A DNA stretch of 57,509 nt from CAZSDW01 sp964605705. GTDB taxonomy: Bacteria; Fidelibacterota; UBA2242. The notes beneath the pieces were generated by a model, which saw only the letters and a program-made list of their open reading frames with translations, did no database searches and was not told where the DNA came from. Numbering within the stretch: the stretch's first letter is position 1; the number at the start of each line of letters is the position of its first letter. This document shows positions 33,587 through 43,442 of the stretch, piece after piece. The stretch is from the NCBI GenBank assembly GCA_964605705.1, contig CAZSDW010000021.1, forward strand, positions 1-57,509. Reading direction: 5' to 3'. The position numbers and the translations under genes are program-made.

Positions 33587-34160
33587 CATTCCAAAGGGTG
33601 AACGCGGTCGTAAAACCATTCATTATCTGACAATTTTTATTCCTGTGATCTACTATTTCTGGGTTGAAAAAATCCCGGCGGTTATCATCTTAGCGATCGT
33701 GACAGCCCTGATGATTATTGCGGAGTTGCTAAGACTGTATGTGCCGTTTTTTCGTAATTTCTATAACCGGTTTTTTGGCTATATGACCCGTGAACATGAG
33801 CATAATAATCATATCACTGGTGCAACCAATATTCTAATTGGTCTATTGATCGCAGTGTCCCTGTTTCCGAAAGAGATTGCGGTTGCGTCAATGTTGTTTC
33901 TCAGTGCCGGCGATCCCACGGCTTGTCTCATCGGGATGTCTTTTGGACGAGTCAAAATTGGCACTAAAACCCTTGAAGGAACCCTGGCTTTTATCACCAT
34001 CAGTCTGCTGGTAACCTGGTGGATTCCCAATGTACCGTTTTGGGTGAAAGCGATCGGTGCCGTTACTGCCGGTGGGCTGGAACTGTTCCATGGAAAGTTA
34101 GACGATAATTTGTTGATTCCACCCTTATCAGCGCTAATAATGTATCTTCTGGTCTTATAA
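33579..34160 (+). CDS. CTP-dependent lipid kinase, dolichol kinase/DGK1-like (SEC59 family)
   Basis: A 193-residue polytopic membrane protein with about six helices. The cytidylyltransferase-like motif GDPTACLIGMSFGRVKIG then K.LEGT (GTKTLEGTLAF) is the hallmark of the CTP-using DGK1/dolichol/phytol kinase family. In bacteria it may phosphorylate polyprenol, diacylglycerol or phytol-like alcohols. Start GTG at 33579 overlaps the rpe end. It sits 11 bases before the BatA-like gene. Confidence 0.8.
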   Translation: MRDIPKGERGRKTIHYLTIFIPVIYYFWVEKIPAVIILAIVTALMIIAELLRLYVPFFRNFYNRFFGYMTREHEHNNHITGATNILIGLLIAVSLFPKEIAVASMLFLSAGDPTACLIGMSFGRVKIGTKTLEGTLAFITISLLVTWWIPNVPFWVKAIGAVTAGGLELFHGKLDDNLLIPPLSALIMYLLVL

Positions 34161-34171
34161 CCGTTAATTTT

Positions 34172-36262
34172 ATGGCTTTTATAAATCCTTTTTTTCTTTA
34201 TCTCTTACCCCTGGCTGGCATTCCAATCCTGATTCATCTGATTGGTCGCCGGCGTTACCACAAACAGGAATTCAGCACCTTGCGCTTTCTGAAGCAGCTG
34301 GAAGTTGACCTGATCAGAAAATTGAAAATTCGCCAGGTATTTCTGCTGATTCTGCGAGTTCTATTAATCATTATCATAATACTGGTGTTTGCCCGTCCGC
34401 ACCGGTCAACCCAATCCCCGGGAATTTATGTCGCTAAAGGTCAGACATTGTACCTGATTATTGATAATTCACTTTCCATGCAGGGGCAGATCCGGGGAAC
34501 CACAATTTTAGAAAACGGAAAAGTGAATATTGGAACAGCCGCCGACCAGATCGATTTTCCGGTTTACCTGAAACTGATCGAAACCACGGTTCCCTGGCAG
34601 ATTCAAGATTTTGGGCTGATCAATGATCCTGTGGAATTGAAAAATATTTGCGGAAATGTTTGGCAGACGAATCAAGGCGGGAACATTGATCAGGCATTCA
34701 AGCGAATTTTCAGAGATATGCAGGCAGAAAATGAACTAAGCCCGGCAATCTGGGTACTGAGTGATTTTCAGGTAACTGACTGGCAGAAGAATGTCTATGC
34801 AGATCATCCGGTTGATCAACTGCTGGATAATACAGACAGCCGCCTGATTGCTTTTCCCGTACGGGCAACCATCGATAATATTGCGCTTTCATCCATTTCG
34901 GTTCCGGCGCAGATATTTCAGACCGATCAATCAGTTCTGGTCCGTGGATTTCTGCGGAACTGGACGTCTGAAAAACGGGATGTGTCAGTGACATTGCAGC
35001 TGGATGATCAGAAATTGGGACAGGCATTGTTGACAATCCAACCCTCTGCTGAGGGAAGCGTACAATTTGAGTTTATTCCATCTTCACCGGGAAATCATAA
35101 AGCCTATCTGAATATTCCGGATGATGATCTTTTGATGGATAATCAGCGCTATTTTTCAGTTGATATTCCCGGAAAAATTCGGGTATTGATCATTGCCCGC
35201 AATCCCCAGGACGGCGAATACATCAGACATTCAATCGGAATGGGTGAATTATCAGTAATTGAGACAAAATTAACATCGCCGGTACTGTTTGCGACCGAGG
35301 ATTTGAGCGGATTTGATCTGATGATTTTTTCGAATATTGATCAGTTGCCGGGCAATATTACCAGCAAAATTCATCTCTTCTGTGAGACAAATAGAAGTAT
35401 TCTGCTGTTTCCCGGAAGGGATTGTGATCCGGATAATTTCAACCGGCTCTGGAGCCAGGAATTTGGATTTCCAAAGTGGCGCACTACTCAACGGGCGGAA
35501 GAGGGACAATATCTGAAAATCGGGCAGTTGAAGATGGAGCATCCGTTATTCAAACAGATGCTGCGTGATCATGAATCCTTTGATTATTCACCGGAATTCT
35601 ATGTTGTCCCCGGTTTCAGTATCGGAAAAAATCACCAGGTTCTGGCGACCTTTGAGGATCATACTCCGTTGATCATCGAATCAGGAATTCATGAAAGTAC
35701 GGGAATATTGATGGCGGCGGCGCCAGTTCCGGGCTGGAGCAATCTGCATTTCACCGGATTCTTTCCGGCAATTATGAACCGTCTTGTTTTTTACCTGTCG
35801 CAGCAGGGATATCGGGAAAGGCAATATATTACGGGGGATTCTTTATGGATTAATCCGGCGGCAACCAATATAAGTGAGAATATTAGCATTCAGACACCCG
35901 GAAACCGTATGTTTAAATTGGCTGTTAAAAATCAGGAGTCCATCCTGTTTGATGAAACCGACAAGCCTGGATTTTATGATGTGTATTCAAATGGTGAACT
36001 GGTGAAACGGTATGTGGTTAATGTTCCCGAAAGTGAATCTTCGGCGGAATTTCTTACCGAGCAAAATTTCCGGGAAATGATAGCACGGCATCCCGGTCAG
36101 ATGGATGTGTTTTTCATTGATAAAGATAATCATCTGAACCCGCTGAAACAAAGCCGGGAATTCAGTGACTGGCTGATTATTTTCGCCCTGATAATTGCCC
36201 TGTCCGAAAGTTATCTCGGGAGAACAAACCGCAAGATCAGGAATCGAATAAGCCATGCGTGA
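34172..36262 (+). CDS. BatA-domain membrane protein (VWA-like)
   Basis: A 696-residue protein. The N-terminal domain (INPFFLYLLPLAGIPILIHLI... RRYHKQEFSTLRFLKQL... LILRVLLIIIIILVFARP) is the BatA double-transmembrane module common in Bacteroidota. Residues about 85-240 form a von Willebrand A-like domain with DNSLSM. Later beta-rich domains follow, and a C-terminal helix (WLIIFALIIALSESYLG) anchors the end. Partner BatB/D proteins are not seen here. Function unknown. Its end overlaps hflX by 8 bases. Confidence 0.85.
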   Translation: MAFINPFFLYLLPLAGIPILIHLIGRRRYHKQEFSTLRFLKQLEVDLIRKLKIRQVFLLILRVLLIIIIILVFARPHRSTQSPGIYVAKGQTLYLIIDNSLSMQGQIRGTTILENGKVNIGTAADQIDFPVYLKLIETTVPWQIQDFGLINDPVELKNICGNVWQTNQGGNIDQAFKRIFRDMQAENELSPAIWVLSDFQVTDWQKNVYADHPVDQLLDNTDSRLIAFPVRATIDNIALSSISVPAQIFQTDQSVLVRGFLRNWTSEKRDVSVTLQLDDQKLGQALLTIQPSAEGSVQFEFIPSSPGNHKAYLNIPDDDLLMDNQRYFSVDIPGKIRVLIIARNPQDGEYIRHSIGMGELSVIETKLTSPVLFATEDLSGFDLMIFSNIDQLPGNITSKIHLFCETNRSILLFPGRDCDPDNFNRLWSQEFGFPKWRTTQRAEEGQYLKIGQLKMEHPLFKQMLRDHESFDYSPEFYVVPGFSIGKNHQVLATFEDHTPLIIESGIHESTGILMAAAPVPGWSNLHFTGFFPAIMNRLVFYLSQQGYRERQYITGDSLWINPAATNISENISIQTPGNRMFKLAVKNQESILFDETDKPGFYDVYSNGELVKRYVVNVPESESSAEFLTEQNFREMIARHPGQMDVFFIDKDNHLNPLKQSREFSDWLIIFALIIALSESYLGRTNRKIRNRISHA

Positions 36263-37511
36263 AAGAGTTATCCTGGTCGGAGTAGTAACGCCTTTCCAGA
36301 ATCAGGAATTGGTCAAAGATCATTTGACGGAGCTGGCAGAACTTGTCGGAACGCTGGGATATGAGGTCCTTGATCATTATATCGTCAGGCGGAACGATAT
36401 CTCTCCATCTTTATACATTGGCAAAGGCAAAGTTGAAGATATCAAAACTCTGATCCGGACACTTGAATTGGATGAAGTTATTTTTGATGATGATTTGTCA
36501 CCGACTCAGTCACGTAACCTCGAGAAAAGTCTGAATATTGAAATCCGCGATCGCAGTGGTGTCATTCTGGAAATTTTCGCCAAACATGCCCGGTCGAAAG
36601 AAGCTAAGACCCAGGTGGAACTTGCAACTCTGGAGTATTTGTTGCCGCGATTAACCCGGCGCTGGACCCATCTGGAACGGCAAATTGGTGGCACTCAGAC
36701 ACGCAGTGGTGCCGGTGAAACCCAGATCGAAGTGGATCGGCGTTTGATTCGAACCCGAATTTCACGGCTGAAGCAAGATTTAAAGAAGATTGATCGGGAG
36801 CGGGAAACCCAGCGAAAGGGACGTGACCGGTTTTTTCGGGTGGCGCTGGTTGGCTATACCAATGCCGGAAAATCGACGATCATGAATGTTTTGACCAATG
36901 CCTCCGTACTGGTGGAGGACAAACTGTTTGCCACACTCGATACGACCGTTCGCCAGTGGAAAGTAGATAAATATCACACCGTATTACTCAGTGATACGGT
37001 CGGATTTATTCGCAAATTGCCGCCAAACCTTGTTGCATCGTTTCGCAGCACGCTGCAGGAAGCCCGGGAAGCGGATTTGATTCTGAAAGTCATCGATATC
37101 AGCAGCCCAAATTGTCATGACCACCTATCCACAGTCAATGAAATTTTAATTGAACTGAAGCTGTTCACGATTCCGTCATTCATCGTTTTCAATAAAATTG
37201 ATCAGATGGATCCGGATCATTTTATACTGGTAAAACGGGACCATCCTGAAGCCATCTACCTGTCGGCACTGAACAGCCTCAGGATTGATGATCTGAAAAA
37301 CAGTATCCTTGAAAAGCTGCGGTCTGAAGAACGTGAGGTCACTGTTGAAATACCCCTGAATAATACAAAAGCGATAGCGATGCTTCGGGATAATTGCATG
37401 GTTGTAGCGCAGACCTTTGAAAATAATTCCATTCAACTGAAGTGTCACTGTTATCGTCGGGTCTGGGACTGGTTGCGACAATCTCTTGATGACGAAATAA
37501 CGGTGAGCTAA
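36255..37511 (+). CDS. hflX: GTPase HflX
   Basis: Ribosome-associated GTPase that splits stalled 70S ribosomes. It has the N-terminal HflX domain (SLYIGKGKVEDIK), the linker GGTQTRSGAGETQIEVDRR, and the G domain with GYTNAGKST (about 195-203), DTVGFI and NKID. The length, 418 residues, is normal. Overlaps the BatA-like gene. Confidence 0.96.
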   Translation: MRERVILVGVVTPFQNQELVKDHLTELAELVGTLGYEVLDHYIVRRNDISPSLYIGKGKVEDIKTLIRTLELDEVIFDDDLSPTQSRNLEKSLNIEIRDRSGVILEIFAKHARSKEAKTQVELATLEYLLPRLTRRWTHLERQIGGTQTRSGAGETQIEVDRRLIRTRISRLKQDLKKIDRERETQRKGRDRFFRVALVGYTNAGKSTIMNVLTNASVLVEDKLFATLDTTVRQWKVDKYHTVLLSDTVGFIRKLPPNLVASFRSTLQEAREADLILKVIDISSPNCHDHLSTVNEILIELKLFTIPSFIVFNKIDQMDPDHFILVKRDHPEAIYLSALNSLRIDDLKNSILEKLRSEEREVTVEIPLNNTKAIAMLRDNCMVVAQTFENNSIQLKCHCYRRVWDWLRQSLDDEITVS

Positions 37512-37620
37512 TATCTTTTCCAATACAATTCACTTTCGATTACCCGGGAAATAATGTGGAGAAAAAGGTGTTTGATATTTCTTTCAACTTCGGATTTTAT
37601 GAACGAGATTAGCCTTGGAT

Positions 37621-38448
37621 ATGAAGCAACAAAAATCAAACACTTTTGCCCTGATCGGTGCCAGTCGAACCGGAATTGCTCTGGCATACCACCTCGATCA
37701 AGCGGGGCACGAACCGGTCTTTCTCTGGAACCGCAGTCAGGCTGGATTGGTAAGATCGGCTAAATATCTTCGGTTTCGAAATACATCAACGGAACTGTCT
37801 CAAATTCCTCGGGATATTGGATGGATCATTATCGGCGTAAAAGACGATACGATTCGAATAATTGCGGAGGAATTGAGCCGGTATATTTCACCTGAATTTA
37901 GCCCGAAGGTCTTCCACATTTCCGGTGCCTGGGATGCCAGCCTGCTGGATTGTTTAAAGAACAATGGCTGCCGAACAGGTTCTTTTCATCCCCTGATCAG
38001 TGTTCCGGATATTGAAACGGGAATCCGGGAAATGTCGAGGGCGATTTTCAGTTGTGAAGGAGATCTCAGCACCGATCTGCTTGGTTTAGCTCATGCCATT
38101 GGCGGCAGTGGAATGGAATTATCACCTGATCAGAAAGCATCGGTTCACATCGCGGCAGTCTTCGTCAATAATTACCTGACTGTGTTGATTCAGGCACTGA
38201 AGCAATTTGCATCGAAACAGGAGATAGCAAGTGCTGATTTAGCGAAAATGCTTGAAATATTGTCCCGGCAGGCGACCGAAAATGCCTGGTTAAAATCCTT
38301 GAATGAATCGCTGACCGGTCCGGCTGTCCGTGGGGATGAAGTAACCATTCAACGACACCTGGAGCGGCTGAGTGATTTTCCGGAACTGAAGCCACTTTAT
38401 CTGCAATTTGTTAAATTAACGCAATATTTATTAAAAACTGAGGAGTAG
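37621..38448 (+). CDS. DUF2520-type Rossmann protein
   Basis: A 275-residue soluble protein. N-terminal Rossmann fold resembling pyrroline-5-carboxylate reductase (FALIGASRTGIALAYHLDQAGHEPVFLWNRS), then the DUF2520 domain (FHISGAWDASLLD, GSFHPLISVP, HIAAVFVNNYL, LSRQATENAW). Cofactor is probably NAD(P); substrate unknown. ATG at 37621 is preferred over TTG at 37615; no strong RBS. The gene 12 bases downstream has its own GGAG site. Confidence 0.82.
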   Translation: MKQQKSNTFALIGASRTGIALAYHLDQAGHEPVFLWNRSQAGLVRSAKYLRFRNTSTELSQIPRDIGWIIIGVKDDTIRIIAEELSRYISPEFSPKVFHISGAWDASLLDCLKNNGCRTGSFHPLISVPDIETGIREMSRAIFSCEGDLSTDLLGLAHAIGGSGMELSPDQKASVHIAAVFVNNYLTVLIQALKQFASKQEIASADLAKMLEILSRQATENAWLKSLNESLTGPAVRGDEVTIQRHLERLSDFPELKPLYLQFVKLTQYLLKTEE

Positions 38449-38460
38449 CAGCAGGAGAAT

Positions 38461-38910
38461 ATGAAAAGGATTATACTTGTCGGTCTGGTTCTGATCTGTT
38501 TTTCCCGGATACAGGCACAGGAACGAAAACTTTTCTGGGATGGTGATGACTGGCGTAAAATCGATCACGTTTGCCGGGAAAATCCGGAGTATATTTATTG
38601 GGTAAAGAGCGCTTATCTCAGTGGCTTATTCGACAGTAAGAATTACTACCAGCTCAATCTCCGGGATCATGATACTGCCATGGCGGATTCCGTTTTTGCT
38701 GATATGATCGTCCCCGATGATTTACGCTTTCTGATTGCCGGACTGGATGCGTTTTATAAGGATAGCGCGATTCGTTACCTGCCGATTCCCTTAGCATTGA
38801 TCGCGACAAAGATGAGTCAGCAGGATTATTCAAAAGATGAGATTGAGACGTATATCAAGGAGTGTCAGGACTGGATCAACCATCTGACACTTGAGATATT
38901 TGAAGAGTAG
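38461..38910 (+). CDS. Small exported protein, unknown function
   Basis: A 149-residue protein with signal peptide MKRIILVGLVLICFSRIQAQ (cut after AQA-like AQ). The mature part is charged and helical (DDWRKIDHVCRENPEYIYW... YSKDEIETYIKECQDW), with no recognised motif. RBS CAGGAG lies 5 bases before ATG. Its stop abuts the stop of the convergent gene at 38911 with no base between. Confidence 0.7.
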   Translation: MKRIILVGLVLICFSRIQAQERKLFWDGDDWRKIDHVCRENPEYIYWVKSAYLSGLFDSKNYYQLNLRDHDTAMADSVFADMIVPDDLRFLIAGLDAFYKDSAIRYLPIPLALIATKMSQQDYSKDEIETYIKECQDWINHLTLEIFEE

Positions 38911-39321
38911 TTAATCGTCTTTTGGAATTACTTCACCGCAGTTGGGGCAGACCATGTACATGCTCTGCTCGCCGAAAAAGCGCAGATGTGTGATTCGGTA
39001 GTGAGCAGTGCCGGACATATTCGGACGTTGCGTTACAATGATATTTCTGGATTTTGAGGCACCCGGATTGAGGGGTATGTCATGAATCATCTGAATCTGG
39101 ACCCGTTCTTTTTCAACGACCCGGTTATTGTTGTCATAAATATCGACATAACCGGCGACTTCGCTGACTTTTTTATTGGTGGAGTTATAGATTTCAATCG
39201 TAATCTGGAGCAAATTGTTGTCCATCTGCTGGACGATCAGATCAGTAACTTCGACCGTTCCCTGAGCTGATACTAATGTTATCAGCAGGAATGGTAATAA
39301 CAGTCTTATAAGTCGCTTCAT
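38911..39321 (-). CDS. Small exported protein with C-terminal CPNC
   Basis: A 136-residue protein. The ATG at 39321 is chosen because it starts a signal peptide (MKRLIRLLLPFLLITLVSAQ) and has GAGG upstream; a longer frame to 39507 would add unrelated residues. The mature part is beta-rich, like a FxLYD/immunoglobulin-type domain (IVQQMDNNLLQITIEIYNSTNKKVSEVAGYVDIY), and ends MVCPNCGEVIPKDD, a small zinc-ribbon-like or redox CxxC. Function unknown. Confidence 0.72.
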   Translation of the reverse strand: MKRLIRLLLPFLLITLVSAQGTVEVTDLIVQQMDNNLLQITIEIYNSTNKKVSEVAGYVDIYDNNNRVVEKERVQIQMIHDIPLNPGASKSRNIIVTQRPNMSGTAHYRITHLRFFGEQSMYMVCPNCGEVIPKDD

Positions 39322-39457
39322 GATTACCTCATTATTTGGATTAAATATAGATGATAATGATTTAAAGTGCAAGAGCAGGCTTTTGCTTGATTGATAGTGT
39401 TTACATTCATAACTTTCGGCAACATTTTTAAGCGAGCATGATCCAGGAGTCTTACCC

Positions 39458-40957
39458 ATGATTGAAAAAGCTTTTAATTTTTTACAATCAAGGTGCGCGG
39501 TTACCATTTCCCGGAAATCAATGAAAAAAATTAATAACTCCCGCCGGATGGTTTTGGACTTTATTAAACAGGGCAGGACGATCTATGGAATCAATACCGG
39601 TTTTGGTAAACTGGCGACGGTTAAAATTGATGCCGATGAATTGGCAACGCTGCAGGTAAATCTCCTGTATAGTCATGCCTGTGGTGTGGGAAAACCGGTT
39701 GATTCGGATATTGTGGCTTTGATGATGTGGTTGAAAATCCAGAATCTTTCCCGGGGATATAGTGGTTGTTCGCCGGAGGTCATTGAAAAGCTGGCGGAAC
39801 TGTTGAACAAAAATATCATCCCCTGTGTGCCAAGTCGCGGCTCGGTGGGTGCCAGTGGTGATCTGGCTCCGCTGGCGCATATGTGTTTGCCCCTGATCGG
39901 TCAGGGTGAAGTGGTTTATAAGGATTCAATTTGGGAAGCGGAAGACCTGGTCAGGCAGGGTATTTACCAACCCGTAGTACTGGGTCCCAAAGATGGATTG
40001 TCATTGATTAATGGCACGCAATATTCAACCGCACTGCTTGGTTATGCCATGTATCGGGTAAGGGACCTGTTTTTGCTGGCTGAACTGGCTGCTGCGATGA
40101 GTGTGGAAGCCACTCTGGCGACAGATACACCTTTTCGCGAAGAGATTCAGACTGTCAGAAACCAAAAGGGACAGAAACAGGTTGCCGGGCATCTCAGGCA
40201 ATTTTTAAATAATAGTGAGATTGTTCATTCTCATGTGAATTGCAGTAAGGTTCAGGATCCCTATAGTTTTCGCTGTTTACCACAAGTGCTTGGATCGGTG
40301 CTCGATACGATTCAGTTCGTCGAGACTATTCTGGAAAATGAAATGAATGCGGTAACCGATAATCCACTGGTATTTTCTGAAATCGGCGAGATTCTGTCCG
40401 GTGGTAATTTTCATGCGGAGCCGATTGCCATGGCTGCCGATTATCTCTCCATAGCCTTGACTGAACTGGGAAATATGAGCGAACGCCGGATCTCGATTTT
40501 ATCGGATACGACGATGAGCGGATTACCGGCATTTCTTGTGGATACCAGCGGAGTCAATTCAGGTTTTATGATGGCGCATGTTACCGTTGCAGCACTGTGT
40601 GCGGAAAACCGGACGCTTTCCAATCCGGCTTCCGTAGAAACGATCCCGACCTCGGCAAACCAGGAAGATCATGTCAGTATGGCACCGAATGCCGGATTGA
40701 AACTTTTGCAGATTATTGAGAATATCCGGCAAATTATCTGGATCGAATTTTTGACGGCGACCCAGGGAATTGATTATCGCGAGAATCTTGCCAGTGGCGA
40801 CGGGACAAAAATTGCTTATCAGAAAGTCCGCTCGCTGGTGAAACATCTGGAAAAGGATCGGCTGCTCGCAAAGGATTTGAGAAAAATCGATGATTTTTAT
40901 AATGATCGACAATTTCTACAGCAAATCCGCGATATTGCCGAACGGGCGGAAAACTAA
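39458..40957 (+). CDS. hutH: Histidine ammonia-lyase
   Basis: Deaminates histidine to urocanate. The MIO cofactor precursor A132-S133-G134 is in GSVGASGDLAPLAHM; the substrate-selective SHACGVG and the glutamate of NQEDHVSM fit histidine rather than phenylalanine lyase. Its 499 residues are normal. RBS AGGAG is 9 bases upstream. No other hut genes are in this window; it lies 14 bases before guaB and is probably co-transcribed with it. Confidence 0.92.
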   Translation: MIEKAFNFLQSRCAVTISRKSMKKINNSRRMVLDFIKQGRTIYGINTGFGKLATVKIDADELATLQVNLLYSHACGVGKPVDSDIVALMMWLKIQNLSRGYSGCSPEVIEKLAELLNKNIIPCVPSRGSVGASGDLAPLAHMCLPLIGQGEVVYKDSIWEAEDLVRQGIYQPVVLGPKDGLSLINGTQYSTALLGYAMYRVRDLFLLAELAAAMSVEATLATDTPFREEIQTVRNQKGQKQVAGHLRQFLNNSEIVHSHVNCSKVQDPYSFRCLPQVLGSVLDTIQFVETILENEMNAVTDNPLVFSEIGEILSGGNFHAEPIAMAADYLSIALTELGNMSERRISILSDTTMSGLPAFLVDTSGVNSGFMMAHVTVAALCAENRTLSNPASVETIPTSANQEDHVSMAPNAGLKLLQIIENIRQIIWIEFLTATQGIDYRENLASGDGTKIAYQKVRSLVKHLEKDRLLAKDLRKIDDFYNDRQFLQQIRDIAERAEN

Positions 40958-40971
40958 GCAAGGAAAGTATA

Positions 40972-42432
40972 ATGAAAAAGATCAGTCGTGAAGGTTTAAC
41001 ATTTGACGATGTTTTGCTGGTTCCGGCGAAATCTGATGTGTTGCCAAAAGAGGTCGTGTTATCGGCAAAACTGACGAACAATATCCAGCTCAACATTCCT
41101 CTGATTAGTGCCGCGATGGACACGGTCACCGAAGGGGATTTGGCGATTGCGATTGCCCGGGAAGGTGGGATTGGAATCCTCCATAAGAACATGACAATCG
41201 AAGAACAGGTCATGGAGGTCGATCGTGTCAAGCGTTCCGAAAGCGGTATGATTGTCAATCCGGTCACTTTGTCTTCTACCAACACACTGGCGGAAGCTCT
41301 TGGTATCATGGCGAAGTACTCGATTTCAGGAATTCCAATCGTGGATAATGGACAACTGGCAGGTATTCTGACAAACCGCGACATTCGGTTTGAGACGAAT
41401 CTGGATCAACTGGTTTCAGAGCGGATGACTAAAAAGGATTTGATTACAACCCCGGTTGGAACAACGCTCGAACAGGCGGAAGAAATTTTGCAGAAACACC
41501 GGATTGAAAAACTACTGGTTGTTGACAAAGATGGTCGCCTGAAGGGTTTGATTACTGTCAAGGATATTTTGAAGAAGAAACGATTTCCCGATGCGGTCAA
41601 GGATTCTTTTGGACGACTCAGAGTCGGTGCAGCGGTGGGTGTTTCCGGCGATTATTTTGAACGGGCAAAGCGCCTTATTGCTGAAGAGGTTGATGTATTG
41701 GTGGTTGATACCGCCCACGGTCATAATTCCGGTGTCATCACGGCTGTCGGAAATTTAAAAAAGGCATTTTCATCCATTGATGTTATTGCCGGAAACGTCG
41801 CCACCAAAGCCGCGACGAAAGCGTTGATCGATGCCGGAGTAGATGCGGTTAAAGTTGGTATCGGTCCCGGCGCTATCTGTACAACCCGGGTCATAGCCGG
41901 TGTAGGAGTGCCGCAATTGACCGCGATTTTGGATTGTGCGGAAGAAGCCGGGAAAGCGGGAATTCCCATCATTGCTGACGGTGGAATTCGCTATTCAGGT
42001 GATATTGCCAAAGCCCTGGCAGGCGGTGCGAGTACGGTCATGCTGGGATCGTTGCTGGCAGGTATGGATGAAAGTCCGGGTGAAACCGTGCTTTACGAAG
42101 GGCGTGTTTATAAAACCTATCGTGGTATGGGCTCGCTGTCGGCAATGGCAAAGGGGAGCAAGGATCGGTATTTCCAGGCTTCGGAAGAAAACAAGAAGCT
42201 GGTTCCGGAGGGAATTGAAGGGATTGTGCCGTATAAAGGCGCTTTGCAGGACACTGTGCACCAGTTAATGGGTGGGCTGCGATCGTCGATGGGTTATTGT
42301 GGTGCCAAAAATATTCCGGCTCTTCAGGAAAAAGCCGAGTTTATAAAAATAACATCCGCCTCGATTCAGGAGAGTCATCCTCATAATATTAAGATTAGTA
42401 AGGAAGCGCCGAATTACAGGACGGATAGTTAA
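40972..42432 (+). CDS. guaB: IMP dehydrogenase
   Basis: Oxidises IMP to XMP in guanine nucleotide synthesis. Catalytic C303 is in GPGAICTTR; two CBS domains lie at about residues 95-205; the flap region RYFQ and EGIEGIVPYKG follow. Its 486 residues are normal. Convergent with rpsT. Confidence 0.97.
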   Translation: MKKISREGLTFDDVLLVPAKSDVLPKEVVLSAKLTNNIQLNIPLISAAMDTVTEGDLAIAIAREGGIGILHKNMTIEEQVMEVDRVKRSESGMIVNPVTLSSTNTLAEALGIMAKYSISGIPIVDNGQLAGILTNRDIRFETNLDQLVSERMTKKDLITTPVGTTLEQAEEILQKHRIEKLLVVDKDGRLKGLITVKDILKKKRFPDAVKDSFGRLRVGAAVGVSGDYFERAKRLIAEEVDVLVVDTAHGHNSGVITAVGNLKKAFSSIDVIAGNVATKAATKALIDAGVDAVKVGIGPGAICTTRVIAGVGVPQLTAILDCAEEAGKAGIPIIADGGIRYSGDIAKALAGGASTVMLGSLLAGMDESPGETVLYEGRVYKTYRGMGSLSAMAKGSKDRYFQASEENKKLVPEGIEGIVPYKGALQDTVHQLMGGLRSSMGYCGAKNIPALQEKAEFIKITSASIQESHPHNIKISKEAPNYRTDS

Positions 42433-42450
42433 TTTTTATGAAATTTGAGT

Positions 42451-42705
42451 CTAAGAAAGTTTGGCGATGTGTGCAGCCAGTTTGGATTTTTTGTTGGCGG
42501 CACTGTTTTTATGGATAATGCCTTTGCTGGTAATGGAGTCAATTGTTGAAACCGCTTCACGATACAGAGATTCTGCTTCGACCTTGGTTTCAGCGGCTTT
42601 TACTTTCTTTACCATATTTTTCATCATTGATTTGTAATGTTTATTCCGAAGTCTGGCTTTTTCCGCCTGGCGTATCCGTTTTTGAACTGATAAATTTTTA
42701 CTCAT
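42451..42705 (-). CDS. rpsT: Ribosomal protein S20
   Basis: An 84-residue basic small-subunit protein (MSKNLSVQKRIRQAEKAR... GIIHKNSAANKKSKLAAHIAKL). ATG at 42705 is chosen over a longer frame to 42780 because it has AAAGGA upstream and gives the standard S20 start and length. Convergent with guaB and divergent from the DUF2953 gene. Confidence 0.95.
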   Translation of the reverse strand: MSKNLSVQKRIRQAEKARLRNKHYKSMMKNMVKKVKAAETKVEAESLYREAVSTIDSITSKGIIHKNSAANKKSKLAAHIAKLS

Positions 42706-42848
42706 TAAATTCCTTTCAACGGTTTTCAAACAGTTCGCAAATTTATAATTATTGATGTAGAATTTCAAAGGAAAAAACAATTTTACTCCTTGTTTTTATA
42801 ATAAAACTAATCTTTTTAGTCCTTTGCGGGTTTCTGGGGCTCTCTTTA

Positions 42849-43442
42849 TTGATTATCATTTTTCCAGTAATTTTCAGTTTTTCCGGTGAATTTTCAGATA
42901 ATAATCAGCGCTTTAATTCAAGGGTATCGCTGATTCATGGTTTGTTTCGACTGCAGATTCGACTGGAAGAAAAAATCGTAAAAATATCATTTGCCTTATT
43001 CGGATTGAAGATTATTGGATTTAAAAAGTCGATTAGCGAATTTGGGAAAAAACAGAAAAAGGAGAAACCCGCAAAGCAGAAACAAAAGAAACCTGTCAAA
43101 CAGACAGTCAAAAAACTGTCTGTTATTGACTGGATCGTGATTGCCCGAAAGATTTTTCCAAAGCTCCTGAAGCCGATCAAATTCAAGCGTTTTGAAAGCG
43201 ACCTGACTATTGGTTTTTCAAATCCGGCGGTTACCGGTCTCTTTATTTCCAGCTATTACATGTTCAGATACACCCTTAAAATCATGAGGGATATTCAGAT
43301 TCAGGCGGACTTCAGCAAGGCGGGTATATTTGGCAATATTGAGTTAAGCGGTTTAATTCATTTGGTTCAATACATTTCAATACTTATTTTTACATATAAA
43401 CAATACAGGCGAAGGATTCGAGAAAAAAAAGGAGGAGTGTGA
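42849..43442 (+). CDS. DUF2953 protein (YtfI-like)
   Basis: A 197-residue protein with an N-terminal hydrophobic stretch, a charged middle (KKQKKEKPAKQKQKK) and a hydrophobic C-terminal segment (LIHLVQYISILIFTYKQYRRR). The fold and order fit the DUF2953 family, which pairs with YtfJ/GerW in spore-formers. The start is unsure: TTG at 42849 is used, but an open frame extends upstream to about 42783 with more hydrophobic residues and no ATG. Its stop overlaps the GerW-like gene. Confidence 0.7.
   Translation: MIIIFPVIFSFSGEFSDNNQRFNSRVSLIHGLFRLQIRLEEKIVKISFALFGLKIIGFKKSISEFGKKQKKEKPAKQKQKKPVKQTVKKLSVIDWIVIARKIFPKLLKPIKFKRFESDLTIGFSNPAVTGLFISSYYMFRYTLKIMRDIQIQADFSKAGIFGNIELSGLIHLVQYISILIFTYKQYRRRIREKKGGV

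Noticed and set aside
40734..41384. 216-codon open frame spanning hutH and guaB on the minus strand
   Set aside because: Crosses two well-supported genes on the other strand.
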